64,000 nt of DNA from Stratiolaelaps scimitus (GCA_019614645.1 JABWDB010000004.1:4216001-4280000), one strand, 5' to 3'. Positions 20,301-32,545 are shown, counted from the stretch's first letter. The notes: generated by a model not told the origin, from the letters alone. A program made the numbers and translations.

Positions 20301-23300
20301 CTATAAGTAATAATCGGCGTAGTACAATTGAGGTTGCGCGTACTGAATGTGTCAACCAGACTTTTGCCTGGACAATTGACCGGTCTTTTGGATGGTGGTC
20401 TTCATCGTCAACGGAAAAGAAAATCAAAACAGAGAATAACCATTATACAAAATGTAATGAAAAACGTTTGCACTGGAGCACGTGTATAGTGCACCCAGTG
20501 CAAAAATCCACGTGTCCTTCTCCTCTGCACCCCGCCGTCGCCCGGCCCTGACTGAAAATAAAGGAGTGCTTGGAATACATGGTACTCAATGCAGAATTTG
20601 TATAAAAAGAAAAGTACGTGCAAGTTTATGAATACAATGTTTTGTTTAGAAGGCGAACATTTGTATAAATATAATGATCTACTCACTTCGATAATATTGA
20701 CGAACTCGTTCATGATATATTTTACCATGGACAAGGCATGATTCTTTGAGTCCTCATCGAAGAAGTTTTTCACGTATACGTTCGCGAGTGAGATACCAAG
20801 CTTCTCTGTCAGCTTTTCCAAACACAGCTGCCAGCGGGGAGTTTCACTCGACTAAGTAGAATCAGATACCCGTACGATGATAGATTTCACAGAGTGTTAG
20901 ATTATTGAGCATTAATGTAGTGGACCTAAAACTTTTAGAAATCAAACGAACGACTTCGCGATTGAAAAATACTGTATACCTTGTACAAAAAGGAATGTAG
21001 GACAAGTTGTCTAAACGGAAGGTAAAGACCTGGTGTATATATTATATATATATACGTTCTACCAACCAATTAGTTACCTGTCCAAGCAGAACGGCGTAGA
21101 ATTCCACTAATTGGTCCCGTGATACCTGTCCTAGGTATTGGTACGCTTCGTAGACAACGCGCCACATCTGAAATACATAAACATAAATTATTAGACGGGG
21201 CTCCACCTATATCCGTGTCAGAAGTGATGTTGTAGTCAGCAAACGTCAATTAGGATGCGCTTATTATGGATGACTAGTGTCTCATAACCACTTCCGCGAG
21301 ATTGTTGAAGAAAAGAAAAAAACCTCGATACAAATGTGCACTGGTGTGAAATACACCTTTACATCCGTCACACGCTTGGAAATATGGCCAAAAACCTAGG
21401 TATTCAACGTGATTTCCGAGAGCACGTTGTAAACACGTCCGAACGCCTTGGCACCATACCACGCATATGTTTTCAATACACTATGCACACATACTATGCA
21501 TTTTTCTAAAGCATAGAATGACTATATTTACTTCATTAAGTGAGTAAAGAAACAATAGGAGTACTTTATTGTTGATGAATCTCCTACTTACACCTCCTAC
21601 ATCGCTTCACAAAGTCAACCTTGGAGTCAAGCTCAACAGGGTCTCCCTTTCGCGCCTTTAAACCGAAGCCCGTTCCATTGCTGTGGTTTCGCTAGACAAA
21701 AGACAGCGACACCGGGAAGCTTTGGTTTTTTAAGGGGGTAGAATGCATTTCGACACCCCGACCGCATCCCCTTCTGGGACCGTTGACGATGCTCAACAGC
21801 AGCGTCCTTCCCGGTGTCGTGCATTGCTTCAGGTAGGGCGGTGAGATGTGTACACGCCCAGTCATTACCACCGCACATTCCTCCTGGGAATCTAGTTAAT
21901 CCATTCATCTTACTGCGTCACTAATTAGATCACGAGGCACCTGGCTCCGCTGTGTCGGGTATTTTCAGATAAAAAATAAATAATAATGATACGATACGAT
22001 ATATAATATAAACATTTTACGGTGTTCGTGCCAATCCTGTAAAGAAGCAATCTCCTGGCATGACACCTTGTATACGAACAAATCATAATATTGTTCATGG
22101 AACCCTTCGGTATGATGTGCTGTCCTAGAGATGTTTTTTCATCCTGAGTTCGTTATTAGCAGCAACACTATTATCAGCAGCAGCATAATTAGCATTAGCA
22201 ACAGGAGCAGCATGAATATCATACCATGTAGTTGGCGAGGGCTCGCTTATCCACGGTCTGCAGCAGGTTGGCCACCTGAACGATGAAATTCGGCACACCA
22301 ACGTTGATCATTTCATCATTGCCCACTGGATCGACGAGCAATGAGTTGAAGTACCTGTTATACCATGAATGATACCGCTATTACTAGACTATCGCGCCAG
22401 TGTGGTCAATCTCCCGTTATAGCGAATAACACGAATCGACAATAGCTAGCAGCGAGGGAGTGATATATACCACTATTTCAGCATTGATTCAAACATACAG
22501 TAATTAGGAATTATTTCTAGGGATTATGGGAGTGATATTGTTATTTTGCTCCCGTTAACTAGGCATATCATACATTCAGAAAAAAAAAGATCCTCGTCGC
22601 ATTACCCACGTCAGACACGTGAGAGAACCTTGGTAACCAAAAACCTGCTGGAGAGCCTGTTAAAAGGCAATTTCAAATCAGGAGAAATTATACACAGAGA
22701 AGCTGCCCACTAATCTGTTGGTAGTAATACCTAAACGGTTAAGAGCTGAGGCCAGTCAGATAGGGGAACAGCTGAGGGTCAGCTCGAAAAAAAAAACAAA
22801 AAAAATCTGTTGGTGGTCACGTTTCATCATATGCAACTCGCATCTTGATCGCGTTCGCAGAGACCACTGGAGAATTTCTGATTATTTCTGTAACTAAATG
22901 AAAATCGAATTTGAGAAGTAATCCGTTTTACGTTTGTTTTTTTCACAGTGCAGCTAAATCAGGGGTCTCGTCATCAATCGATGTTTTCTACAGTGAGAAA
23001 AATTGTAAAAGCATATTATGCTTGAGATTAACGAACAGATCCCAGTCGATCGTTGGAGAGAGCTTCTTGAGTTCCGAGAGCGGCATTGTATTGAAAATCG
23101 ATCCACCACCACCGCGTTGTTCCAACGAAAGGGACGCCTGAAAGTAGACACGATGAGAGCTTCTACAGTGAACAATAATCGTACTTGATCAGGCCGAACA
23201 CGAGAATAATTCTGGAATAGGTTGTGGTCAGACGTTCTTAGACAAAGGAAATCAAATAATAGAATTGGATTCGAAGGGGCGCGCCGTTTGGGGTACGCCA

Positions 23301-26300
23301 AAGAACTCACAGGAAAAACTTAAACAGGTTCGGATTTAACCATTCAAGAGGGATAAAGAAGAATGTATAAGATACGATTGGAAGCGTGTGGATGAGTCAT
23401 AGATAAGACACTCTAATTGGAGACAGCAATGTAATCTCGTTTATAGAATCAAATCACTAAATTATGACTGATATGAGCTTAGATTCGAGTCAAGAAATCT
23501 TGAGACCTGAGATCGGCCTTGCAAGAGTGTCACCTAAGCAGCGAAGGGCTGGAGGCATATCAAATATCGTACATCAGGCTATCATAAAAATAAACTATTT
23601 GGTGGCTCCAAACTGAAATATTAAGTGGCTCGATTTTGAGTTATTAGAAAATATTGCGCTGAGATAATAATATATACTGGGACGCAGAACCAACTAGCCA
23701 TTAATTCTGATTTGATATAAACGGTTAAGAAAAACCCGATAAATTCGTTCGCGTTTAGTATGTCAGAGGTGATCACGTTGTTGTCTGTTATGGTTAAGTA
23801 CTAACTTTTAACCACTGACTCTGTAAAAGGTACTGCACATATGTTTAATTATTGGTGTCTTTGAATATGCACGCATGCGTGATTAGGAATTGGACATACA
23901 AAACACAGAAACGAAAGCATATCGAGAAACTAAAATTGTCCTTATGCCAGAAAGCAGCATTAATGGTACTTTTTTTTGTTAATAAAGAGGGGGTGCCTTT
24001 GCTAATGCATGTCAACACCGTGACCGCCCCCCTTCGTTCTGGAACTGTTGACAATGCTCAACAGCATCGCCCTTCTTGGGGTCACTTAGCGCATTGCTTC
24101 AGTTAGGGAGGTGAGATGTGTACAACCTCAGCCACGAGCGCAACACATCCTCCTTGCCGTATGAACATGATGTGGTTAGCTAACTCTCAGCTGCTTCCTT
24201 CTCTCTCACCCCAGACTTTCTTTCTAGGACCTCTATCCGCTTCCTGGCCGTGAACGACTGCTGTGGCCAATAGGGTGTCTGTAGAAAGCTCCGTGTGCGT
24301 AAATTGGTGGCATTGGTACTAACGGTCAGTCCAGCGATACCGATGAGAACTGGCAGTTCGACCTTGCTTTGGAAACATATTTTGACGTAAGAAGGACCAT
24401 GACTGTATATATAAAGGAGAACAGCAGCAACTTACACATGGGAAAATGAACAGAACGAGTGCATTGGTAGAGCTAGAGAATATATCTAGCAATGAGACTG
24501 TCCCATGAGAAATATAACAGTTGTTGGGAAAATATTGGCGGATGTGATTGTTCACGACACGAGTCTTAATAAAGGAGGGAAGCAGAACACTTACAATGGC
24601 TAGGTCCGCCTCGAAGGAAAGTGCATCCTCGAGTTCCTGTTTGACCTCGCTAGTATTGTTGGCTCCCAGCAAAGAGGCAGCGCCTGTCATAAGCTTCAAG
24701 TATGCACTCACAACTGGACCCGTCATATCTGAAGGAGAATATATATACATAAAGCCAATGTAACATATAGTAAAATACTTACGCCACAAATCGAATCCGG
24801 CCTCTATTTCAAACTGCATACGATTCATCACCATCTCGTTTAGTTGTATCGCATCGTCTACTAATATACCTGCACCGGAGATACTGAACGTACCTATTTA
24901 CGATTTAAACTACGGAGAGCCTTCTGGGGGCGACCACTGCACTAACTTTTCCTCGCTGACTCTTAGCCAAGATCTCACGTGTACGGTATTGCTTTCGCAT
25001 GGCTGTGTAAGACAGACCCCCTTAAATAAATGCAAATGTGCCGTTGAAGGTGTCCACTAAGCTCACAGGTGGTCCCACACGACAGCCAAGCCAATATAAC
25101 ATAAATGGCAAATTACAATAGAGCAGTCAGTAGATCCGGTTCAACTGGGATACTCACGTTCAACGTAATAGTCCCGATTAGGTAGTCCAAGGGTTGCCTG
25201 ATCGAGGTCGATGAGGTGTTCAGCCTTGTTACGGAAGTTCGGCATGACACGTAGCTTGAAGATGGTATTGTGGGAGAAGCCGAGATTTCTTAACGCGAAG
25301 ATCGTTTGCATCCAATCAAACGAGGTGGCATTCCAATTGGGGCCCTCCAGCACGGGCCAACCACCCAACTCCCGAAGAACCTTTAACAGTGGCTCTTCGC
25401 CTAGCTCGTCCAGAAGGCCTGAATAAACAATGCAGCGAGGAACAATGATGTTACAATTTCACGGCAGCAAATTAATGCTTGGTTGTAAATTCTTACTATG
25501 ACAAGGGAGCACTTCCAAAGGTAAGAGACAGGCACTAACCGATGTTCATGCAGCTCTGATAGTGGTTCTTGAGGCTGATGACGTGAGGTTGATCCTTGTT
25601 AGGGTCGACGGGCTTTTCAAGGACACTCCGAAGTTTTGCGTCCAATTCATCCTGGGCAATCGAAAACTGTGCGACATATGACTTGTCGTCAGCGATCTTT
25701 TGTGCCTAAAGGAAGATGCAAGAGAATAATAATCACTCATCGAAGGGGACACCTGATACAGTACAGCAGCTACTACTATCAAGAAACGTATTACGAGTAT
25801 AGGTCGTCTGAATGAGTGTACGTCTTTTACTCCACTTTGGATACGAGCAGAACAGCAAGATCAACCGCAATAACGACAAACAGTTGTAATAGTCGTAAAC
25901 CATAAGCAATTTTAAGGTGTCGGAGCGGACGAATTTTGCATGCATTTCTAGGAGATGGCGAGGAAGGTAAAGCAAGACTTATCAATCGGCAAGCAATGAA
26001 GAAATATCTACAGCAAATATATAAATATAATCACCAAGAAGCATGTCGCTCATGACATCTCATATCACAGGTAAATTTTCTGACCACATACCCCTGACCG
26101 TAATTAGTGAATTAGTCGTCCTTCGTGCCTACAAACCTGCATAAAATTGCCACAGGCGAATTGGTAAAAGTCGGTACACGGATCCATGGTCGGGTCCATA
26201 TTTTCGATGATTTGTGCCGCGGCCTTGATACAGCCAGGAGTCAGGCAGCGACTGTAGTTGGCCATGGCGACCTGTTGAAGGTCAGCCACTGTTGATACGT

Positions 26301-28161
26301 TACATAATGGAGATCCCGTAGCGTTAGAGAATCTCGAAGTGTCTCGTTGAGCTGAAACGGAATCAATCGGACTTGTTCATTTACCGCTCGGGAGGAGACA
26401 TTTCTATACGAGTAGGATATAGCTTGTATGTTCTAGTTCACGTTTTTCGTATATTTAAAAGGAGTTAGCTCCACCCCAAGTGATCATGTTTTCTAATCGA
26501 AACACAGCGGTTGCTCATTAAAATGATTTCTCGAGATGAATAGTGGGATAAAGAAATTTTTTCTCCAAGGCGTAGGTTATTATTATAATTCTACAATTTA
26601 TCTTCTCAAATTAAATTCATGATATGGGTGCCCGTGTGAAATGGTGGACATTCCACCGTCTATAAGTTGTTTCAAATGCGGTTTATTACTGGAACGATTT
26701 ATCACCTTCGTTCTCATAAAAAGACACACAAAAACATAGCTTAGTATTGTGAGCCACTCGCACTCAGACTTTTTACCAGCGGACTTCTTTATTTACAATC
26801 ACTTAACTGTGACGAGCCGAGTAACAGCTTCGGTGGTCGCGGCCGACGAGTGCGTTCGACAGCCCAAGTCCGAGTGAATGAGGATTGGCCAGACAGCTCG
26901 TTTGGTCATGACGGGATGGCGTCATGGTACTACATCCGACTTGTTTAAACGCGGTCACGGACGGTGTTTCCCCATATCGCCCGGGCTCGTGATCTTTCGA
27001 CGCTTTAGAAATTCGTCTTCAGCCTGTGGTCCATCCTCACTGCCCCAATCTTTTGTCTTGCACATACCCACGGAGGTGTTCTGATCTTCATCCGTGTCCC
27101 ACTCTCAGTGCTCGTTAGGAAATCCTTCGGCTCTCTGAGTTGCACTTCGGTCAACTTGTCCTCTGTCTTCGGATTACTCTTATTCGTGCAACTTCACTCA
27201 TAGGGTCGTAAGCTTCCTTTGCGGGGACCTCCGTTTCCAACGAGTTATCAGGCAGCCCGATGAATTGTTCCTTTTACAAGTTCAGTATCGGTTTCGATCT
27301 CAACGCCTTGTTCCTTCTCCAGGCCCCCTGTATCAAAAGGGTTATCAGGCAGCTCGCTGGATTAGTAGCCATCTCAAACCACGCTCCTTCTCAAGGCTGG
27401 TCAGCTCACACCAACCTCCTCGCGTATAAATCTCAAAAGACGCAACTGCCCACGGCCAGTTGGTTCCGGCTCCGCCAGAAGCTCTCACGATCCCCCAGGG
27501 GTTCTCGACTGGTTCACGATGACAACTTTCCGAACTCGGCCCATGCGGGCCCACTTCGTGCATCCCTACAGGAATCCGGCCACCACCTCCAGATCGCAGC
27601 ACACCAACGTCTGCCCTTACAGGCGCTCCCGGACCAGGCGCAGCTACCCCTCCCCAGGGCCCAGGCATTCAACGTCCTGAGTTTGCCCTCGTCAAAACTC
27701 CCAAGTATATCTCCTTCAGCGACACCCCACCATCTCCAGCGCATCCCACCGCTGCCATCAAATGAAACGAAAATCCGCGGGCTGGTCAACTCGTCGGACC
27801 CGACCAACAAAGAAGTTACTCGGCTCGTTTGAGTTAGTGACGTTATGTAAAGAAGAAAAAATAAGTCGGCGGATATATCAGGCTTAGAGCGAGTAGGTCA
27901 CAAAAATACATCGCCTGCCGACGACGAGGCTCGTTTTGTCCAACGCACGTGCGGCGAAACGAGCCGCCATCTCAACCTACACAAACCCTGAGTTAGTTAA
28001 TAAGCACACTCCTTATCAATATATCGATCTCATCTTGCTATGAGTCTATCTACATTTGCCATGAACGCTTCCAGTAAAGGTTCACAACACGGTCTCTCAC
28101 CGGGTGTACTCTGGCATTGGTGACCCAGGAAGACGAGTGCGAGTGCGATTTCCACAAGCAT
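17330..28161 (-). CDS. Gene B: neprilysin-like M13 zinc metallopeptidase (15 coding exons)
   Basis: Paralogue of genes A and C. Coding exons 5' to 3': 28161-28101, 26351-26137, 25705-25540, 25418-25158, 24728-24595, 23137-23037, 22354-22225, 21167-21078, 20851-20687, 19998-19926, 19637-19486, 18886-18680, 18452-18273, 17903-17767, 17465-17330. They total 2208 bases (735 codons plus stop). All catalytic elements are present: CLTPGC and [12 protein letters not shown] near the N-terminus, [13 protein letters not shown] (zinc His570 and His574), GENIADNGG (Glu632), WHSP (His697), YR (Arg703), final CTVW. A Gly run (RGGGGS) falls in coding exon 6. An in-frame ATG ten codons upstream (28191) would add MWRVLVAAVA and give a fuller membrane anchor; the shared Met is the conservative choice. 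The exons are open and the splice sites normal, apart from the shared GTTCGT donor after exon 6. Its TATA box seems to be deleted. Confidence 0.88.
21670..21905. repeat. Dispersed repeat, copy 1 of a pair in gene B
   Basis: About 150 bases around 21745-21875 resemble 23995-24125. Shared words include TGCTCAACAGCA, GCATTGCTTCAG and GGTGAGATGTGTAC, in the same orientation. No coding recognised. It lies in the intron between coding exons 7 and 8. Confidence 0.5.
22723..22803 (+). mobile_element. Short hairpin-tailed retroposon, copy 4
   Basis: Flanked by perfect 11-bp direct repeats AATCTGTTGGT (22712-22722 and 22804-22814). Begins AGTAATACCTAAACGG, contains the family core and ends CGAAAAAAAAAACAAAAA. 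It lies in the gene B intron between coding exons 6 and 7, antisense to the gene. Confidence 0.7.
23852..23940 (+). repeat. Segment repeated in inverted orientation in gene C
   Basis: Contains ATATGCACGCAT and, further on, CGAGAAACTAAAATTG. The complement of 48380-48470 carries the same words in the same order with roughly 80% identity by eye. Both lie in the intron between coding exons 5 and 6, but in opposite orientations. Confidence 0.5.
23975..24130. repeat. Dispersed repeat, copy 2 of a pair in gene B
   Basis: Partner of 21670-21905, with the same words in the same order. Preceded by a T/G-rich run. Confidence 0.5.
26820..27960. other. GC-rich block in gene B first coding intron, unassigned
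   Basis: Clearly richer in G+C than its AT-rich surroundings. Plus-strand frames from about 27340 to 27830 are long, open and proline-rich (for example [13 protein letters not shown]), but I cannot match them to a family. A decayed mobile element is the likeliest reading, without support from terminal repeats. Confidence 0.3.
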
Positions 28162-28229
28162 AGCGACAGCGGCCACGAGGACACGCCACATAGTGCTGTC
28201 GTCGGCCCCACCAGAGAAATTGCCAACTC
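28101..28229 (-). other. Gene B start exon (signal/membrane segment)
   Basis: Acceptor TTACAG| and donor |GTGAGA. The frame is open across the exon and gives [19 protein letters not shown] followed by [12 protein letters not shown]. Of the three complete copies, only this one has an ATG at the MWR position. Confidence 0.6.
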
Positions 28230-28480
28230 CTGTAACACAACATTGAGATTTTGAGGTGGCTAGCGAACTCGTCCGACAGAAAAATACGTGACAACTGAAA
28301 ATACGTGACAACTGTGGCGTGAGGATGAAGACTGGCGTATGATGAAGCCCGTATTGTTGATTTCCGCCAATATAGGATCCAATATTATCAGATCATTTTC
28401 CTCTCTCTTATGCTGCTATTTGACTGGCGTTTTTTATTCTGTAATAAATCTTAGTGATTACCTTTCGTGATGTCGGTTAC

Positions 28481-28640
28481 CTTCAGTAGCAAGTGGCTTT
28501 TAAGTGGGGACCATTTTTTTTAATTTAGCGTAACTATTTTTGGAGAGATCACACTTCAAACATAGGATTTATGCTAAAACATTCGATGAAAATCTTACGA
28601 CGCGCCCACTAGCCGACTTCGTTCTCGGCAGCAGTAACGG
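28481..28640 (-). other. Gene B non-coding first exon, inferred; TATA region deleted
   Basis: The donor CTGAAG|GTAACC and the CTGCTGCCGAGAACG block are kept. Past about 28655 the homology jumps straight from the start-site block to the CATAGACCG region. In unit A these are separated by about 0.5 kb that includes the TATA box. Confidence 0.4.
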
Positions 28641-28723
28641 GTGTCACTCGCCCCAGGTACCCATAGACCGGCAGTGACACATGCCACTACATCTGAAGTC
28701 GGTCCGTTCGGATTGGGATCGCA

Positions 28724-28788
28724 GGTTAAGAGCTGAGGCCTGTCAGATAGGGGAACAGCTGAGGGTCAGCTCGAAAAATAGTTTTTTT
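28724..28788 (+). mobile_element. Short hairpin-tailed retroposon, copy 5
   Basis: The clearest copy: 65 bases between perfect 13-bp duplications GATTGGGATCGCA (28711-28723 and 28789-28801). Begins GTTAAGAGCTGAGG and ends with the hairpin and CGAAAAATAGTTTTTTT. Confidence 0.8.
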
Positions 28789-28801
28789 GATTGGGATCGC
28801 A

Positions 28802-29250
28802 TACGACAGGACAGATGGGACTCGCTGGTGAAAACCTTAGTCGAACGTCTGTACGATGATACCGCCGCTGAGCGCCGATGGCGCGCAATCACATGGTGTT
28901 GAAATGAGAAGTGCGCCTGCAGTGACCATCTCGAGAGTGGTTCGAATCGCGACTGGTGAAAAGCAATACGAAGACGAGGTGAAACTGTTTGAGAAAAGTG
29001 GCCCTTTTGATTTGAGCAGTGGCCACAGGGACAATGAATTGAATAAAAAGGAAAATGAAATCCTGTAACTTTTTAAAAAGTCAAAAGGAAAAGCTCGACC
29101 TCGAGATGTCTCGTCTAATATGGACAACACTAACCGTTGAACATCGGCAATAACAGCCAATAGTCATATCTAATGTCCATTCTGCTTCCCACATTTGGAG
29201 ATCAGTCTTCTCAGAAACCGTGTTAGTTCTATGGGCTCATTTGGGCTTAC
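28802..29250. other. Upstream region of gene B
   Basis: Partly matches the far-upstream regions of units 0 and A (GCTGAGCG-GATGGCGCGCA, GCGACTGGTG-AAAG). It has about 60 extra bases inside the match. No gene recognised. Confidence 0.4.
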
Positions 29251-30206
29251 CTGTTCGTATACCACATTAGTTACATAGTTATGATCCTTGTGTTCCACTT
29301 TCGGGCTGTCTGCCTGATTTTTCATGTCTGCTTTTTGTCATACTGGCTACTTCCGCTGATCGTTCTCCACCCCGGGTCTGTTCTGTGCCACAGTCTTCCC
29401 TCGTTGTTTCTTCAGTCTCGAAAATTGCTTGAACCGCTTTATCTGGTGTCCCCCTCATATTTTGTTCCTCTTTTGTGTCCTCTCCCTATTCTTCTTCCAT
29501 CTTTATGCGGAATTCTCTTCGTTCTCTAAGCAAAATTGATATGTTCAGGACGGCGGGTCGACGAAGCAACATGGATCTCAGCGTTGTCACAGTGCAATAT
29601 GACTTGACGTCTTACTTTGCTCCACCACAGCCGTTTCCTGTCCATTTCTCGGCTTGGTTTGCCGACTTGTCTTTCGAGCTGACTCTAATAGACTACTCTC
29701 TTCGAATCCCACTAACTGCCCAGCATGATCTTATGCAACAAATTCCTTGTCATCTATCAGTCCTTTTTGCATCGGGATTTATCTTGGAAGATTCATTTTC
29801 GTCTCCAGTAACAATTCTGTATGGAATACTTCTTTGTTTGCTAAGCAAACAAGTGATGAGATGGGTGCCAGTGGCACTTTAATTAAGTTCATGTGGCACC
29901 CACTTTCCTTCGTTTCCTGGCGCATGTAGATGATGCACCACAGTTGATTGGGCAACTCCCAGCTGAGTGGCAAGCTGTAGAATTAACTGGGTAGCCTTTT
30001 CACCCAAGAGACCCAGCAATTCGTCATCGTCTGTCTCCCGTGGCCGTCCGGATTGTTCCTTGCACTGAAAACATTTTCAACAGACTTTTTCAATACTGGG
30101 GATACCCATTCCACTTCACACACAATTCTTGCGGTCTCAACAGCATTTTTCCAGCACGGAAGTAGTGAAGGACACAACGTCGAATATGTTCGTTTTTAGT
30201 GTCCAT
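29250..30206 (-). pseudogene. Decayed mariner transposase
   Basis: The minus strand starts at ATG 30206 with MDTKNEHIRRCVLHYFRAGK, like the first helix-turn-helix of mariner transposases. After a frameshift come KNAVETARIVCEV and GRPRETDDDELLGLLGEKA, and then the family signature KWVPHELN, followed by a stop at 29879. Further down IVTGDEN matches the next conserved block (TGDE). Frameshifts and stops show it is dead. It lies between genes B and C. Confidence 0.75.
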
Positions 30207-30232
30207 ATTTGATCACTTAAGCCACTGCTACA

Positions 30233-30353
30233 CGGAGCAAGGAAGAGAATAAGCAAAGGTGGCCCCGACAGGTTCTCATAGTAATACCTAAAAGGTTAAA
30301 AGCTGAGGCTCGTCAGATAGGGGAACAGCTGAGGGTCAGCTTGAAAAACAGTT
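30233..30353 (+). mobile_element. Short hairpin-tailed retroposon, copy 6
   Basis: Flanked by GCCACTGCTACA (30221-30232) and GCCACTGCCACA (30354-30365). Contains the longer left part (AGAGAATAAGCAAAGGTGG) like copy 2, then the core, ending TGAAAAACAGTT. It sits just upstream of the decayed mariner start. Confidence 0.7.
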
Positions 30354-31893
30354 GCCACTGCCACAGTTGCTAATACATCCAGTCGAAATGTCAACCGTTG
30401 GTCTGAAGCGAAATTGAATCAAAAAATGCTCGCCACATTTGATCCATAACGATCTCTTTAGTGCAGATAACCAACTTCAAAGACGGTTGAAATTACTTAT
30501 TGGCCAACTTAATATATTACAATATAAACCGAAATGGATCATTTCTACCCGATGATTTCAGATGCCATGTGTCCGTAAGAACGTTAGAGGTAGCCGTTTC
30601 TTATGACGGCAAGTCGGAACTGAGAACAGCATATAAAAACCTCCATAGAGGCGGCATTTTTACTATTGTACTTGCTCTTAAAGTGTATTAACGCTCACAT
30701 GGGGAAGGAAATCTTACGAGGAAATAATTAACGCGGAGTCGTCATTAAGACTACATAGGTTAACTGCCAACTCAGGGGTGTCAAAGGGAAATCGTAGTTC
30801 TACACAACATATTATGCTTCTGCAGCTTTTCTTATATCTACTGGATCTTGATGCAGAAACACTCTTAGAAATCACAATAGAAACGAACACACAGATTTCT
30901 TCTGTCGGATAGAAATCATATAGTTTTTTTTGTCCATATTTATTTTCATATATCGATTTTCAGCACATAACAGTTACATGAGATATATTATATACGGGAT
31001 AAGTATATATACAACATATACAACTATGGAACCACCAGGTGTCATCTCGCTTGCGAGCCGATCTGTTGCTGCTTCGGGGTCGCAAATTCTTCGCGAATCT
31101 ATCTACGTTTCTCCCTCGACAAATGTAGAACATGGTAGTTTTTTTTTATTTCCTGTCACCATATTTGCCCAGCTCGTTTTTCTTCTATCTCTCATATTAG
31201 CCCGTTAGCTCCGTCGTTGGATTGCCTGCTACGGGCGGCTCAGGTCCCTCAGAAATACACAAGGGCTGTCCTACAGACCTACACCACCTTTCTCGCTACA
31301 CCTCTCATCGCAATGCTCCCCACAATGCCCATGAGCGTATTCACGGTCGGTGTTTCCGCGACCTTCAGGCCTTCCGTTGCTGCATTGATCTGGCTCGCTG
31401 GCCAGCATTGCCGGACATTTGACGGGCGTATATTACAGATAGGTTGACGCTTCGGGCGGAAATAGGCTTCTTCGTTCTTTACCCTAGTGGTTTCCCCAGC
31501 GACTACGAAACAACCGAGGAGGTCATGTTTACCCTGGTGATACGTCACACAGCTCGGTTACGGAACAAATGAAGACAAGATCGGGCGCGACGGCATCGAA
31601 TGGTCCGTCCAATCGATGGCAGCGGCGTTCGTTACACTTTGACCGGCGGTAACGGGTGACAAGCAATAGCACAGTAATGAGTGTGCGCACAAAAGCGCCA
31701 CGACGCGTAGCCACACCCCGCCACTTCTTCTATATATTATATACTATATATATATATATACTCCTTATAATTATTGTTACCTTTATACTCGCTTCTAGGT
31801 AAACATATCTCATTGAGACGACACGAAAGCTAGTTGATTGATTACTGTCCTTGTTGCGCAGGCTTCTCATCCAGCCTTCCATCCTCGATTTCC

Positions 31894-31894
<1 letters not shown>

Positions 31895-31932
<38 letters not shown>
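31895..31932. repeat. (TA)n microsatellite
   Basis: An uninterrupted TA run of about 38 bases, one of the first arrays of the TA-rich segment spanning 31.7-49.3 kb. Confidence 0.9.
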
Positions 31933-31933
<1 letters not shown>

Positions 31934-32503
31934 GTAGTGAGTGATGTGTAGGTTACTAATTGCAATCAACAGCAAAAAATATAGAGAGAGAGAGAGTCTG
32001 TGTGTGAGAGCAACCCGACCTATTATAGAAACAAACGCACCCATTCATCCATACAACTTATGTTCACAGATTTCCCCTCCTTGGTGAACAGGTGGAAATA
32101 TGTAGACAGATAGATGCATACATAGATATCAATGGAAACGGAGATTAAGTGAGTAAGCAAAGGAAATCGAATCAGATCAGAGCAAAACGGTCTCGCATCT
32201 CCGCTCTGACCGTGACGATGGGAATCGAAAGTCGAAATAATGACATAGACCAAGTCAAAACACACAGTGTCACATTTGAGTTGTATATGAAATGTAAGAA
32301 CACAAGACTACACCACAATGTATAACACTAAGATACGCCTCAATGTATCAAGCGTATTGCGATGTTTCAAGACATCGGTGATTTTTTGTTGCCGCTAACA
32401 AATTAAATAGAAATCTTCCTCGTTCCTTATGATGGTCATAGTGGTTGATCTTAATGTTGATCATTTCGTGTTTGATAAGTGTTCAATGCATCTATATATA
32501 TTC

Positions 32504-32509
<6 letters not shown>

Positions 32510-32541
<32 letters not shown>
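32510..32541. repeat. (TA)n microsatellite
   Basis: A pure AT/TA run of about 32 bases. Confidence 0.9.

Positions 32542-32545
<4 letters not shown>

Noticed and set aside
27260..27832. A 190-codon plus-strand frame as a host gene
   Set aside because: Open but low in complexity. All three plus-strand frames are nearly open because of the C-rich composition, and no family match was seen. Kept only as an unassigned block.
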